Origin: Crambe crambe
Lineage: Eukaryota > Porifera > Demospongiae > Poecilosclerida > Crambeidae
Length of the DNA stretch: 64,000 nt
Assembly: GCA_963924555.1 (NCBI GenBank)
Contig: OZ004582.1
Coordinates: forward strand, 5,022,001-5,086,000
Direction: 5' to 3'
Position 1 is the first letter of the stretch, and every line of letters begins with the position of its first letter. Under the pieces are notes generated by a model. It made no database searches and was not told the DNA's origin. It saw only the letters and a list, made by a program, of their open reading frames with translations. Positions 39,701-49,355 of the stretch are shown here, in pieces. The position numbers were made by a program, and so were the translations under genes.

Positions 39701-40243
39701 TTGCCCCCTTTTAAATATTTAGTGATAAGTGGTTGAATCTCTTTAAAACTATTCAGTTGATCATTCTACATTGGTTGAGTATAAATTTAATTTCGGGAAG
39801 AACATAGCTATGTAGTAATCCAACCTGTTACTATAGCTAGTCTGTTCAGCCCATTTTAAATTTGTGTGTATGTTTTATATCTTATAGCTGCTGCTATATG
39901 GTATGCTCTTGGAATTGGGATCAGCTTATTCTCCATCTTGGTTACAGTTGTACTCATCATAATCCGGCGTGTGGTCATCACAAAGCGGTTATCCGCTGCA
40001 AGAGCTACCCCTACTACTCAGCGTATGGAGTACAACCTCACCACTCAAATGGCGACAAATTCAGGAACACTGAGTCCCTCTCCACCCCACTTTCAAGCTG
40101 ATGCACAGAAGAATGAGGTGACTGCAAGCTTGTCGGCAGGTGAGCCTCCATCATATGCTGAAGTGGAAGGAAATAGATACAACTATGCTACTGGTGGTGA
40201 ATCTTTGCCGTCACCACCACCACCATACCATACACTCAACTAA
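27785..40243 (+). CDS. Modular single-pass receptor-like protein B
   Basis: A tandem paralogue of receptor A. Nineteen exons join in frame for about 1054 residues: 27785-27842, 28099-28418, 30580-30787, 30987-31034, 31344-31487, 31758-32083, 32492-32711, 33628-33657, 33998-34063, 34230-34370, 34428-34753, 34897-35116, 36172-36201, 36678-36749, 37102-37424, 38187-38397, 38721-38750, 39496-39531, 39888-40243. The order is signal peptide (MKTYLTAAVMVSVLSVIST), four ~180-residue units (about 20-195, 259-441, 520-702, 736-914), transmembrane helix, RRVVITKR and a tail ending PPPYHTLN. The first 8-Cys module (31344-31487) is divergent and has no counterpart in A. The 8-Cys exon expected at 36926 is broken and must be skipped; because all module exons are phase 1-1, skipping keeps the frame. 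The juxtamembrane exon is shorter than in A (36 versus 63 nt). No named family is recognised for the unit. Confidence 0.78.
28709..28735. repeat. Poly-C tract
   Basis: An uninterrupted run of about 26 C inside receptor B intron 2. A shorter C run follows near 28840. The length may be unreliable because such tracts are sequencing-prone. Confidence 0.9.
29328..29545. repeat. 103-bp tandem repeat, about two copies
   Basis: The block starting TTGATATGATGCTGCAGCGC repeats with a 103-bp period at about 29328 and 29431. A partial third copy (TTGATATGATGCTG) starts near 29534. It lies in receptor B intron 2 and is absent from receptor A. Confidence 0.85.
31136..31275. repeat. Imperfect hairpin inverted repeat in receptor B intron
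   Basis: The left arm (about 31136-31193: CAAGTAACCCCTTACCATCA, then CTACGAGCTAACT) is the inverted complement of the right arm (about 31222-31275), with small indels and a ~28-bp loop. It could be a MITE or a dsRNA-forming segment. Confidence 0.7.
36926..37067 (+). pseudogene. Broken 8-cysteine module exon in receptor B
   Basis: This sequence matches the intact 8-Cys exons (for example 34230-34370), but two bases are missing in the GTCCTGG(TAG)TTAC region, shifting the frame. The splice donor after TCTTGCCTCT is also gone: the short intron that follows the other copies is partly deleted, leaving CTCTATAGCTAGC. The upstream linker exon (36678-36749) and the next unit exon (37102) are both phase 1, so skipping restores an intact frame. 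Confidence 0.85.
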
Positions 40244-41440
40244 GAAGCCATGGACTCACCATCAGGCATATGAACCAGCTGAATTTTATAGAACTTACTT
40301 TATTTCATTTTCTTTTTACTTTATTTTTCTATAATTTTGGCTACTACTAAAGCCAACTGGGGTATATGTCATCTGGCAATCTTTAATTCATATGAACAGT
40401 CAGAAATTGTAGAACAATACTCAATGGTGAATACTCAATAGCTAGTGAATGTCTGAAGATGTCCTTACTTTATTAGCAATTATAAATGTCATTATGAAAC
40501 ATGCAATTTGGACCCTTTACATCATTACTGTATAGATCCTCAATAATTTGAACTGCTTTAGCTAATAGCTAAATCCAAATAGCCAATTAATATTTGAGGT
40601 ACATTAAATGGAAACTAGAAAGTGCTCCATTCTTTCCCAAGCTAGTAAGTCTGGCATAGCCTACCCTTCTCGCCCCAATCAAACTGCACAACCTGTGCTT
40701 GTGCTGCTACCTACCTGGAAGCATCTTTAGGACACTTAACTCTTCCACTCTCACATAGCGATTGATCTTGCCACCTGCGATGGACGAATATGCTGTAGCT
40801 AACTGCTACATCCAAGGAATTTGTACTAAGCTCCTCAAAGGCACCACAAAATAGACCACTGAAGACTAGAAAAGAGCTAGAACACTTGATTTAATGCAAT
40901 GTCAGGTAGGGTAAATCCTCCAGATTCCAGACACTTAAGGATTAAACCCTCATTATCTACCACCACATACCTTCTAGGCCAGATTTAAAGTAGCACTACA
41001 TACATCAGGTCTTCACCTTTCTTCATGCAAAATTTAGGCTTTCACGTTTAGGTCATACGACTATATGGCTGCCGAATACAAGCTCAGTTCAATGAGCCAA
41101 TATCCAGACAAAAAACCCAACTACCAGACATTGGGTTGTAAGAGTTGTAAAGTTTCATGAAGTCATTAATTTTTGCTGTATCCATTAGACAAACAATAAA
41201 CAACAACATAAAAAGTAACCACGATGACCACAAAGTACTATTGTTTCTATGATGATGACCACAAGAGATTGGTGTCAGTGCAGCACAGGTACACATATGA
41301 AGTTTCAGATCAATGCCTGTGGGTCAATGCCTACATGTAGCTACATTAGTTAACAACAACAACATTAGAAACAAAAAAATTAAAGTATATATCAAGGGGG
41401 CACAAAACCACAATGACCACAAGTACTAATCAATGCATTC
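40244..41440. other. Intergenic region downstream of receptor B
   Basis: The first ~600 bp parallel the sequence downstream of receptor A (26165-26900), including the M20 remnant. Beyond about 40870 no gene, RNA or clear repeat was recognised. Confidence 0.5.
40683..40818 (-). pseudogene. Heavily decayed M20 gene fragment
   Basis: Short blocks match the intact M20 genes (GCACAACCTGTGCTTG, CTGGAAGCAT, GGACACTTAACTCTTCCA, TGCGATGGACGAATATGCTG) in the right order, with large deletions between them. It is the receptor B counterpart of the fragment at 26665-26885. Confidence 0.75.
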
Positions 41441-41441
41441 A

Positions 41442-42772
41442 TCACACATAATCCAGAGCTTCCAGGTGTCCATAATGAGTGGGGTCAATGCCAGTACATT
41501 CAACATGATACCAGGATTCACATGCATCACATGCAACCCACAACTTGAGTCTAGTATTTCCTTGACAACCACAAGTCTTACACTCTGTATCAGTGTCTTC
41601 ACTTGAGTCACACTCCTGTCTCAGCTGCTCCCCACCAGATCGGTTGCATGATTCATCGCTGGAACCGGAAGTTGCACATTCCCTCCCTTGTTGTCTTAAC
41701 AGATGCCGTCTTCCTGGTATTCCAATTTCTTCATTCAGATTTTCACTGGAACTTGCCTTTCTCTGTTGCCCATCCCTTCCCCATCCACGCCCCCTTCTAC
41801 CTCGGCCTCGACCTCTGCTAGCACTCCTCTCCTGTTTCCGCTCCTTTTGCAATTCTTTTTCATGTCTCTTCCGTTCCTTTTCAAGCTGACGTTCCTGCTT
41901 CTTCTTTTCTCGCAGTTCTTTGTGCTTCAATTTGTCTTCTTCCAGTTGCTTCTTCTTGTTTTCTTTTTCTTCCAATAAACGGATCATTTGTTCACCTGAG
42001 AGGTGTTTTGGTATGCCAGCAGTCCCTTTCGTCTGCCTTTTTGGCTGAGGAGGGTTGGGATAAACAAGGATTTCATCAAGTACTGAAGTACCAGGGCAAG
42101 GATTTTTAGATCCTGTTACGGTGGGAGACTCTTTTGTGGGCTCTGAAACAGGAACGTTGGTACTATCCATCTGTTGGTCATCTGGCTGACACACTGCAGG
42201 ACGAGCGATACCAGATCTATCATCTGGAGGAGTGTCAGAGATGGTCAATCATTTCATTTTAGCCCAAAGATCGTACACACTATCATCTTGCACATCATAT
42301 CCTTCCTGTAGCCTAGTTTGATATTGATGGATAGTATCTGGGTCAATCAACTTTTCCACAACCTCTAAGGCAATATGATTGGCATCTTTTTCAGTACCAG
42401 GGGGCTTAGAAATTTCCTTTTGGCCAGAATAGAGCAGAGAAGGACCGACTTTGTCCTTATTGATGGCACTGGGATTCAGTGGGCATATTCCAGAACTCCG
42501 AAATGCATTAACCAAAAGAGAGACAGAGACGGTGCTAGTCCATGCATTTCGAAACACTTCACTGAAACATTTCTTGTCAACAAAACTACCAGGATGCCTT
42601 TGGTTAAACTGCTCACACTCTTTACCCCATGCTGATTTTAGGGACTTGAAAAAATTGACATCAAGTGGCTGTAATACATGCGATGCATGGGGAGGGAAAC
42701 AATACAGAAAGATGTCATTCTCGTGACAAAATTCTATATAATTAGGTTTGATTGGGGTTTCCTATCTAAATG
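41442..42772 (-). pseudogene. Pogo/Tigger-type DDE transposase, C-terminal part with PHD finger
   Basis: The minus strand reads FCFPPHASHVLQPLDV-type sequence (here LYCFPPHASHVLQPLDV), then SLKSAWGKECEQFN and a SSGICPLNPSAI motif. These are typical of the end of pogo-family DDE domains. After an in-frame TGA at 42251-42249, the same frame continues with a basic Lys/Glu coiled coil, an RGRGRGRRGRG stretch and a PHD-like finger (CKTCGCQ...CDACESWYHVECTG). The last CDEC pair is two bases out of frame. The catalytic N-terminal half is missing upstream of 42772. It is a truncated, inactive element. Confidence 0.8.
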
Positions 42773-42959
42773 TGAGTCTGAGTAGTTGTTATTGTGCGTT
42801 ATACTACATAGACTTAACTTATGTAGAAACTTATGTAGGGGATTCTCATATCTGATTCAGCTTTTCTTTTTTCTGTCACCATGTGCTCTACTCCACATGT
42901 CATTTAATTTTCATGCATAATGTATGAGTTTGTGGTATGTAGTGTAAATTAAGCTTTAC

Positions 42960-42980
42960 TTAAGATGTGTGTGTGTGTGT
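42960..42980. repeat. Short (TG)n run
   Basis: A short TG dinucleotide run immediately upstream of the open frame that leads into the death-fold exon. Confidence 0.6.
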
Positions 42981-43060
42981 ATTATAATCAGGAGGCGGGG
43001 TGTAGTCTTTCAAGTTTGCTCAGTTTATGCTTGTAACAGTGTTCACATCTCATATTCAGA

Positions 43061-43358
43061 ATACCCGATAAATAAGAACGAACTGTTCAATGCACTGAAG
43101 AATGTAGGATACTGGAAGGGATTGTGCGATACTTTAAAAGTTCGTGATGCTCTCATGAATGAGTTACAACACAGTCCCATGCCAGACATAGAAAAGAAAC
43201 ATGATTGCCTCACTGATTACTTCAACAATCAGAATCCTGATTGGAGGACTGTCGTCAAAGTAGTTGCTAATTATCCCATTAATGATAGACGTGAAGCATG
43301 CAATATAGCAGTAAAGCACATGAAACAGAACAAACAATATTGCAAAGATGAACTTTAG
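43061..43358 (+). CDS. Orphan death-fold-like exon
   Basis: After an acceptor-like TTCAG at 43056-43060, an open frame of about 98 residues ends at a TAG near 43356. Its pattern (ELFNALKNVGYWKGLCDTL, then MNELQHSPMPDIEKKHDCL, then NPDWRTVVKVVANYP) fits a six-helix death-domain-superfamily fold: short helices, a central Trp, and a buried W-x-x-V-V near the end. In animals such domains act in apoptotic and innate signalling complexes. No start codon, upstream exon or partner domain was found, so this may be the last exon of a larger gene, an isolated duplicate or a relic. The family assignment is by eye. Confidence 0.4.
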
Positions 43359-43506
43359 CCCTTTTTTTCCATGTGCTGTATATTCTATACTTTATAATCA
43401 ATAAACTTGCTTGATCTTTTGCTGTTAGCTATGTGAGGGAAGGATACGAGGATGGATTTATTAGCTACTGGATTAATTAGAAAGTCTACGCATAGATACA
43501 TATTAG

Positions 43507-43575
43507 CGAGCCTTACGGGGATTGGAAACTCAATACTAGCGCGTGCCAATTTTTGACCACATCCGTGTTGTCGAA
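43507..43575. repeat. Dispersed ~70-bp repeat, inverted relative to 45800-45875
   Basis: GCCTTACGGGGATTGGAAAC and CATCCGTGTTGTCG here recur as exact inverted complements near 45855-45875 and 45818-45832. These are probably ends of the same repeat family in opposite orientation. Confidence 0.7.
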
Positions 43576-43986
43576 GGAGTGGGGAAAATTCATGTAGTGT
43601 CAAAATGGAAGAGCGATAATTTTAGCGAGGCAAGTAAGCTGTTAGCTAAGATTTTATGGTGAATAAGAAATTACAGTTATAGTAAAAATTAGCCAGATAA
43701 TGGAAGTAATAGGCAATTATACCGTATTTTTTACTCTTGGGCCCCTTTTTTGGCTCACTGGATATATTAAAAAAACCTGATAAAATACACCAAAATATCA
43801 CCAATAAGTTATAGTGTGCTATAAAGTGAAAAATTACCTGCTTGGTTGCTTATAAGAGATACAATCACTGAAATAGTGGTATTCAAGGAGCATTCGTTGG
43901 GCCCCTTTCTTGACTTACCACTTTGAGTGTTGCTAACAGCTAGCTACATCATAGGCTGTAGTGTGCTAATGTTTACATTTACTAGT

Positions 43987-44528
43987 CTCGATCTCGCAAG
44001 CCGCGCGCGAAAGGAGGGAGGGGGAAAGGATGAAAAATACGTCCGGTCGGTTTTTGTGAACTCCGCCAGAATCTTGGCGGAGCCAATCAGATCAAAGCAG
44101 TCATGTGATATTCAATAAATCATGTGACATGATGACGTTTGCTATTTTTTCTAGCTCGCGCGTGAACCGAAGCAGTAGAGAAGAGAAGCCACATGCACAG
44201 TGAAGAGGAGGTAGGTGCAGCTATGGACGAGGCAACCAAAAGGCTTGGGTAGTCTAGCTTTAGAGAAAATCAAAGGCGCATCATAGCCAGTTATTGCAAG
44301 TGATGATGTCTTCGCTAACATGCCTACTGGCAGTGGCAAATCACTTTCTTTATTTGACTAACAGACGCCTCCATTGCCATAATAATAGCGCTAATTTCAA
44401 ATTAGTCATGTGATTTTAATGTGACTTGACCGCGCGACTAAAATTAATTGCATTCCTTTTGTTCACAAAATCCTGGCGAGTCTGACCAGACTGTATATGG
44501 AATATTCAGGCTGGCTCGCGAGACTAAG
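43987..44528. mobile_element. Decayed DNA transposon with AGTCTCG ends
   Basis: The left end (AGTCTCGATCTCGCAAGCC) and the inverted right end (AGTCTCGCGAGCCAGCC) are related. Between them lies a RecQ-like helicase fragment (44223-44360). Internal deletion is likely, since a functional element would be much longer. Related ends occur at 26526 and 51150. Confidence 0.5.
44223..44360 (+). pseudogene. RecQ-like helicase N-terminal fragment
   Basis: The frame reads MDEATKRLG, then a stop, then SFRENQRRIIASY. After a frameshift it reads DVFANMPTGSGKSLSLF. This is the start of a DEAD/RecQ helicase core with its Walker A motif (PTGSGKS). Only about 45 codons survive. It lies inside the AGTCTCG-ended element. 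Confidence 0.7.
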
Positions 44529-44592
44529 TATGATAAGGAAACTTGAGGTGTGAAAATAGACACTGCATGGATATATCAATGTTTCATATTAT

Positions 44593-44872
44593 ACAAGTAA
44601 AGAAAAAACATTTATTCAAATAAATGAAGGTGATGTAGGGATGACTATAGTAACTGGTCAAAAAAGAGATGAAACAAGAACTGAATAGATGAGATTATGC
44701 AAGGATGAAGTCGAATGTGGGCACGTCACACCTAGTGACTGCACCCGGATTCGACTTCATCCTTGCATAATCTCATCTATTCAGTTCTTGTTTCATCTCT
44801 TTTTTGACCAGTTACTATAGTCATCCCTACATCACCTTCATTTATTTGAATAAATGTTTTTTCTTTACTTGT
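44593..44872. repeat. Perfect inverted repeat, 124-bp arms, 32-bp loop
   Basis: The left arm (44593-44716) and right arm (44749-44872) are exact reverse complements over all 124 positions that I compared. A transcript across it would fold into a long perfect hairpin. The loop is 44717-44748. No coding frame or target-site duplication was identified. Confidence 0.92.
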
Positions 44873-45127
44873 TTCTTTCATTTTTTATTTATTTATTTAT
44901 TTTTTGCAGGTCATTATATCCATCTCATTATAGCTAGCTGGCTACTTGTTATGCCAGGCCCGTTATTCTTTGTGATTTCTTTTTCAGGAGGTGGTCAGTG
45001 CTGTACATCTATAGCTTCTTTTTTTTTCCATTACATACCAGTTATACTAAGTCTTGTGTTGCAATGTTGGATCACAATCAAGCCTGGTAAACAATTTAGT
45101 GAGACTAAAGCCTTCACTTCTAAATAG

Positions 45128-46105
45128 ATACAGCTGAGCTGCTCTATCAGCCTGCCAGGTTTCGTTTCTAAATAATGCACACCTCACGGGAAACTCGAGC
45201 GTTACTTACCATTTAAAATTTAAACGCTGTCCTTAGTACAGATAGCCTTATCTAAGAACTGATTAGTTATTTGTTATGACCTCAGAAGAAATGGCTTTTG
45301 AGTTTTGTTTGAGAACTTTGAGTGATCGAGAGTCATGGCAACTTCGTTGTTTACGCATGCGCGTTATGTTTAATGGCTTCTTCGTATAGTCTACTGTACT
45401 AAGATAGCGGCTTTTTTTTGAGTGAACTAGAGGCTAAACCGATGGGACGTGGACCTGGTCCGAGTAAAATGGAGCAGATTCATATATAGAACATGGCCCA
45501 AGCGTGGCCCAATTTTTCTCCAGATCGTGCCATTATGATGATGATTAAGAACAAGAAAATAAGAAATCATGAAAAAGTGCGCTTTTACTATTCTTCCGTG
45601 TTGAGTCTTTCAGCCTCCAAAATTCTCCTGCATGATAAGAATGTGCATAAAAGACAGGATAAGCAGTCATAGCAGCTACAACTTACTGTTTTCTGAGAAA
45701 ATCCAACTTCATTTTGTATTAGTCCTATGGAGGGTCATAGGTCATCCCTACATAGAGAGCGCTACCGCGCTCTCTGATTACCAGCCAATTGTAGACGCGC
45801 GCGCTATTGCCCACACACCGACAACACGGATGTTGTCATTTCTAAAGTACGGAGTTTCCAATCCCCGTAAGGCTATTATGTCTACGGTACCTACAGCGGT
45901 TTTCCAAAACCTTGCAACAGGAAAGCGGAAAGCGGAAGTGATTGGAGCGAACTGGTTGGTCAGATTGCTCATATTGATCATGTGACTCGCTTTCTGCAGT
46001 TGCAAGATTTTGGAAAACCGCTGTACCTAGTACCTTAGGGACCGGGGGGCGGGGCCGCGCCGGTCGGCTGTCCCACCGACCTTTTACCAAACGCACGAGG
46101 AACCA
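45128..46105. other. Intergenic region upstream of the transporter, with inverted segments
   Basis: It contains an NRF1-like palindrome CGCATGCGCG (45354-45363) and a copy of the dispersed repeat (about 45815-45875). It also has an imperfect palindrome whose arms (TACAGCGGTTTTCCAAAACC near 45891, and its inverted relative near 46003-46023) are separated by about 90 bp. No gene recognised. Confidence 0.5.
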
Positions 46106-48089
46106 ATGGATGAGATCGAGACTAAGCATGTTAGTGAGAAGCCTATAAGCGAAAGGAGAGTGTGCATCAGGGGTATCAGGTGGGTAGGAGCAGCTCTCTG
46201 CCTTTCAATTTTTATAGCAATATGTGAGTTATGCTTTTCCTTTCAAATTCATGCTGCATGGAACACTGTCATTGATATACCAGGGATAACTCTGGCAGAA
46301 GCTTTGCAAGCAGTGGGTAAAAATTACCAGAAACCTTTTTTTCAATGTTACTGGATGCAATCTTTTTATTCTGTCTTGTATGTCATCTGGAAACTGTGGA
46401 TGTTAGTAAGAATTAACACTATACATAGCGATTCTGGAATTCGAAGTTAGACCCCTGTCCACATACAACTAGCTCTATCTCAGAGACCAATCACCACATA
46501 AGCATTAAACTCATATCCAGCAGTAGTGTACTAACTACTCAAACACCAATTGAACTAGTTGGCTATGTTCACAGTTATTGCCATTGATTTTTAGTTCTAT
46601 GGAAATTTATATGGGAAAATGGCAAATCTCTATAGCATTATTATAGGCTAAGGGGATGGGAAAAAATTTCTTTTATTCAGAGTACTTCCAGAGAAATGGT
46701 TTTGCAACAAGGCTGGAGAAGGAAGTCTCTCCAATTTCAAGTAAATGAATCTGCATCATTATCATTATAAATTATCTCTTTCATCCTTGCAGAAGCCTCG
46801 TGATTGCTAGTGGTGTGCTTGCACTCTTGTTATATATGAGTACATGCCTTTGGTATCTTTCCCTCCCTAGGATTAGGTGAGTTTCCACCTTCTAAAGAAT
46901 TAATGCGTCCTTACTATGGGCAATGTTTATAGTGTGTCTGCAAATACTGCAATATATCAGTCATCCTCTGCTGTGGTGTTCATCATTTCAGTTCCTCTCT
47001 TGCGTGAGAGAGTGACTCTACTCAAAATAGCTAGTGTTTGTCTTACTATAGCTGGAGTGTGTATTGTCTCCTTTTTCGGCCAATCCCACCACCAAACTAC
47101 CTTTAATGAGACACTTCATTATTCAGGGTCTTCAGAATTGGATGAAAAAGGCACACCTCTCGGATATGTGGTGAGTTTAATTGGCATAATCTATTTTATG
47201 ATAATTACTGTTATCATTATAATTATGTATATAGTTTGTGGTTGCAAGTATGACCCTTTATGCCTGCTACACAACTGGTTATAAGAAATTTGCCACTAAG
47301 CCAGGTGATCCTGCTATGGTTCAGAATGGTGTGCGTGTTCTGGGCTACATAGGTGTGCATACTCTTCTTTGGATGTGGCCTGTACTGATTCTTCTCCATT
47401 TCACTGGCGTTGAACAGTTTAAACTACCTACTCTCCATATTTTTAAACTACTGGTATTGTATGCTTTTCTGGATATGATTTTTAAAAGTGCTATCATCCT
47501 CTGTATTGCTCTCTCCTCACCACTGTTTACAACGTAAGTGTGTTATAATGTTAATTGCAGTGGAACCTGCTGAGTAATGGACATCCAGCCTTTTGTCCTT
47601 TGTAGAGAGGCTGTCCTTATTTAGATTGTCTCTTGTTGAGAGGCTAACAGCCACTTGTCCTCTTTCCACTGTATATGTTTTGACAGTACCAATGGTAGTG
47701 TTGAAATGGAACTAATTCTTCTTGTGATAAATCACTAAAAATTCAACTTTAATTTAATAGTTAATATACACAGTTCTAGTCTCACTAGTGGATTTTCAGC
47801 CATACACAATTAATTCTTTCATTGTTGTTTTCCTGCAGTGTGGGTGCCGTCTTCAATCATTGTGGATTGGTTGATTCACCGTTATATCCTTCCCTGGCCA
47901 GCTTTCCTTGGCATTGCTACCATTCTAGTGGGTTTCTTCTGTCTTGTTTTCTCAGAATATTGGGGCTCATGCCGCAAGGACCATTTATCACTACGAAACC
48001 ACACTGACATCTTACAGCCAACTGGTGTTGAATTAAATTATAATTACTCATATAGAATAAAGAAAAAACTTCTGCAATATATTATTTGA
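46106..48089 (+). CDS. SLC35F3/F4-type multi-pass transporter (EamA/DMT fold)
   Basis: Six exons are proposed: 46106-46377, 46681-46740, 46793-46876, 46933-47170, 47235-47533 and 47839-48089. The first five join in frame. The order of segments fits the SLC35F drug/metabolite transporter family: TM1 (AALCLSIFIAICELCFSF), a KPFFQCYWMQSFYS segment, LVIASGVLALLLYMSTCLWY, then NTAIYQSSSAVVFIISVPLL with ERVTLLKIASVCLTIAGV, and a second EamA half ending with an IVDWLIHRYILPWPAFLGIA-type helix. Substrate unknown; SLC35F3 is linked to thiamine transport in vertebrates. The junction of exons 5 and 6 is one frame off as drawn. An 8-nt microexon (about 47688-47695) would fix it, or there is a frameshift. 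Confidence 0.7.
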
Positions 48090-48145
48090 AATAATCCCTT
48101 CTATTATAATTATACTTTCAGAAAAATTGTAATCACAGAAAATTT

Positions 48146-49318
48146 TCAGAGTTTTTTGAAGTTTTCTTTGATCTCATTTAGGAGACCATCTGTGACCAGC
48201 ACATCAATGGCAGTGCAAGCCATAGCTTTAGCAGCTAACAGTGTATTGTGGTGCGCAGCTGGTGTGTTGGCTACAGCAGTAAATTCTCTGGTGTGGTTTA
48301 CCTCTCCTGTCCCAATGGCATAATTAGGATGAAGGGAAGGCACAACATTCGACACATTTCCCATGTCTGTAGAAGCATGCACATCACCTTTGTCTTTAAA
48401 CTCCACTCCCAACTCCTGATAGTTACGAGCAAATGCAGCACCCAAAGTTGCGTTTTGCTGCACATCAGTATAAGTATTGTCTAGCTCCGTTACATCCATT
48501 GCACAACCTGTTGCTTGCGCTGCTGCCTGGAAGCATTCAGTCACCTTATTTGAAAGGATACTTAACTCTTCCATATTTGGAGCCCTCACATAGCATTCAA
48601 TCTTGCTGCTATCAGGGATGATATTCGGCTTGACTCCGCCCTCAGTGATAATAGTGTGGACTCTCCATGTTGGTTTCATTTGCTGCCTAAGGACTGCGAT
48701 GGACGAATATGCTGTAACTGCAGCATCCAAGGCATTAGTGCCTTCCCATGGAAAAGCTGCAGCATGAGCTGCTTTGCCCGTGTAATGCACTTTTATTGAT
48801 TTCCTGGCATTGTAGATTGGTCTAATATACGTATCAGGAAAAGGATGAACCATCATTGCAACATCAATATCCTTAAAGGCTCCATATCTAATGAGTGCAA
48901 CCTTCCCTCCACCTCCTTCTTCGGCAGGAGTACCTAGAACCGTAACAGTTCCTTTTGGGGCACCTTCAGTCTCTAGGGCCTCTTTAATGCCAAGCCCTGC
49001 AGCAATCCCAGCTTCTGCGATCAGATTATGGCCGCAAGCATGCCCTATCTCAGGAAGGGCATCGTACTCGCATATTATACAAATATTTGGCATTCCTGAG
49101 CCATAGGTGGCTTTAAAAGCAGTTTCAATGTTACCATAAGAACGTTGTACTTTAAAACCTTTCTGTTCCAAAAATCCACTCAGAAGCTGGTGAGCTTTAT
49201 ACTCTTTGAACGCAAGTTCAGGATTCTCCCAGATTTCTGTGCTCAATGCTTTTAGCTCGTCCTCATAACGATCAACTGCTTTCAACAAGGCTCCTTTCAA
49301 TACACTACTAGCAGCCAT
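48146..49318 (-). CDS. M20-family metallopeptidase, PM20D2-like (copy 2)
   Basis: A single-exon gene of 390 residues, starting MAASSVLKGALLKAVDRYED. It carries the same M20 metal-binding sequence (EYDALPEIGHACGHN) and PAEEGGGGK segment as copy 1 at 1115-2278. Most positions are identical; differences cluster at the N-terminus, in ARKSIKVHYTG and in the region TELDNTYTDVQQN. It is probably a cytosolic dipeptidase-type enzyme. No MITE interrupts its 5' side; a perfect NRF1-type palindrome lies 38 bp upstream. It is convergent with the SLC35F gene, the two stop codons being about 60 bp apart. Confidence 0.92.
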   Translation of the reverse strand: MAASSVLKGALLKAVDRYEDELKALSTEIWENPELAFKEYKAHQLLSGFLEQKGFKVQRSYGNIETAFKATYGSGMPNICIICEYDALPEIGHACGHNLIAEAGIAAGLGIKEALETEGAPKGTVTVLGTPAEEGGGGKVALIRYGAFKDIDVAMMVHPFPDTYIRPIYNARKSIKVHYTGKAAHAAAFPWEGTNALDAAVTAYSSIAVLRQQMKPTWRVHTIITEGGVKPNIIPDSSKIECYVRAPNMEELSILSNKVTECFQAAAQATGCAMDVTELDNTYTDVQQNATLGAAFARNYQELGVEFKDKGDVHASTDMGNVSNVVPSLHPNYAIGTGEVNHTREFTAVANTPAAHHNTLLAAKAMACTAIDVLVTDGLLNEIKENFKKL

Positions 49319-49355
49319 GACTTCTAATACCTGGGTAAAGGGTCGCTTGTAGAGC

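Noticed and set aside
41593..41978. Plus-strand Leu/Phe/Ser-rich frames opposite the transposase
   Set aside because: Antisense shadows of the Lys/Glu-rich coiled coil of the pogo-type frame.
45632..45985. 117-codon plus-strand frame
   Set aside because: It runs through inverted repeats and has no protein-like pattern or splice context.
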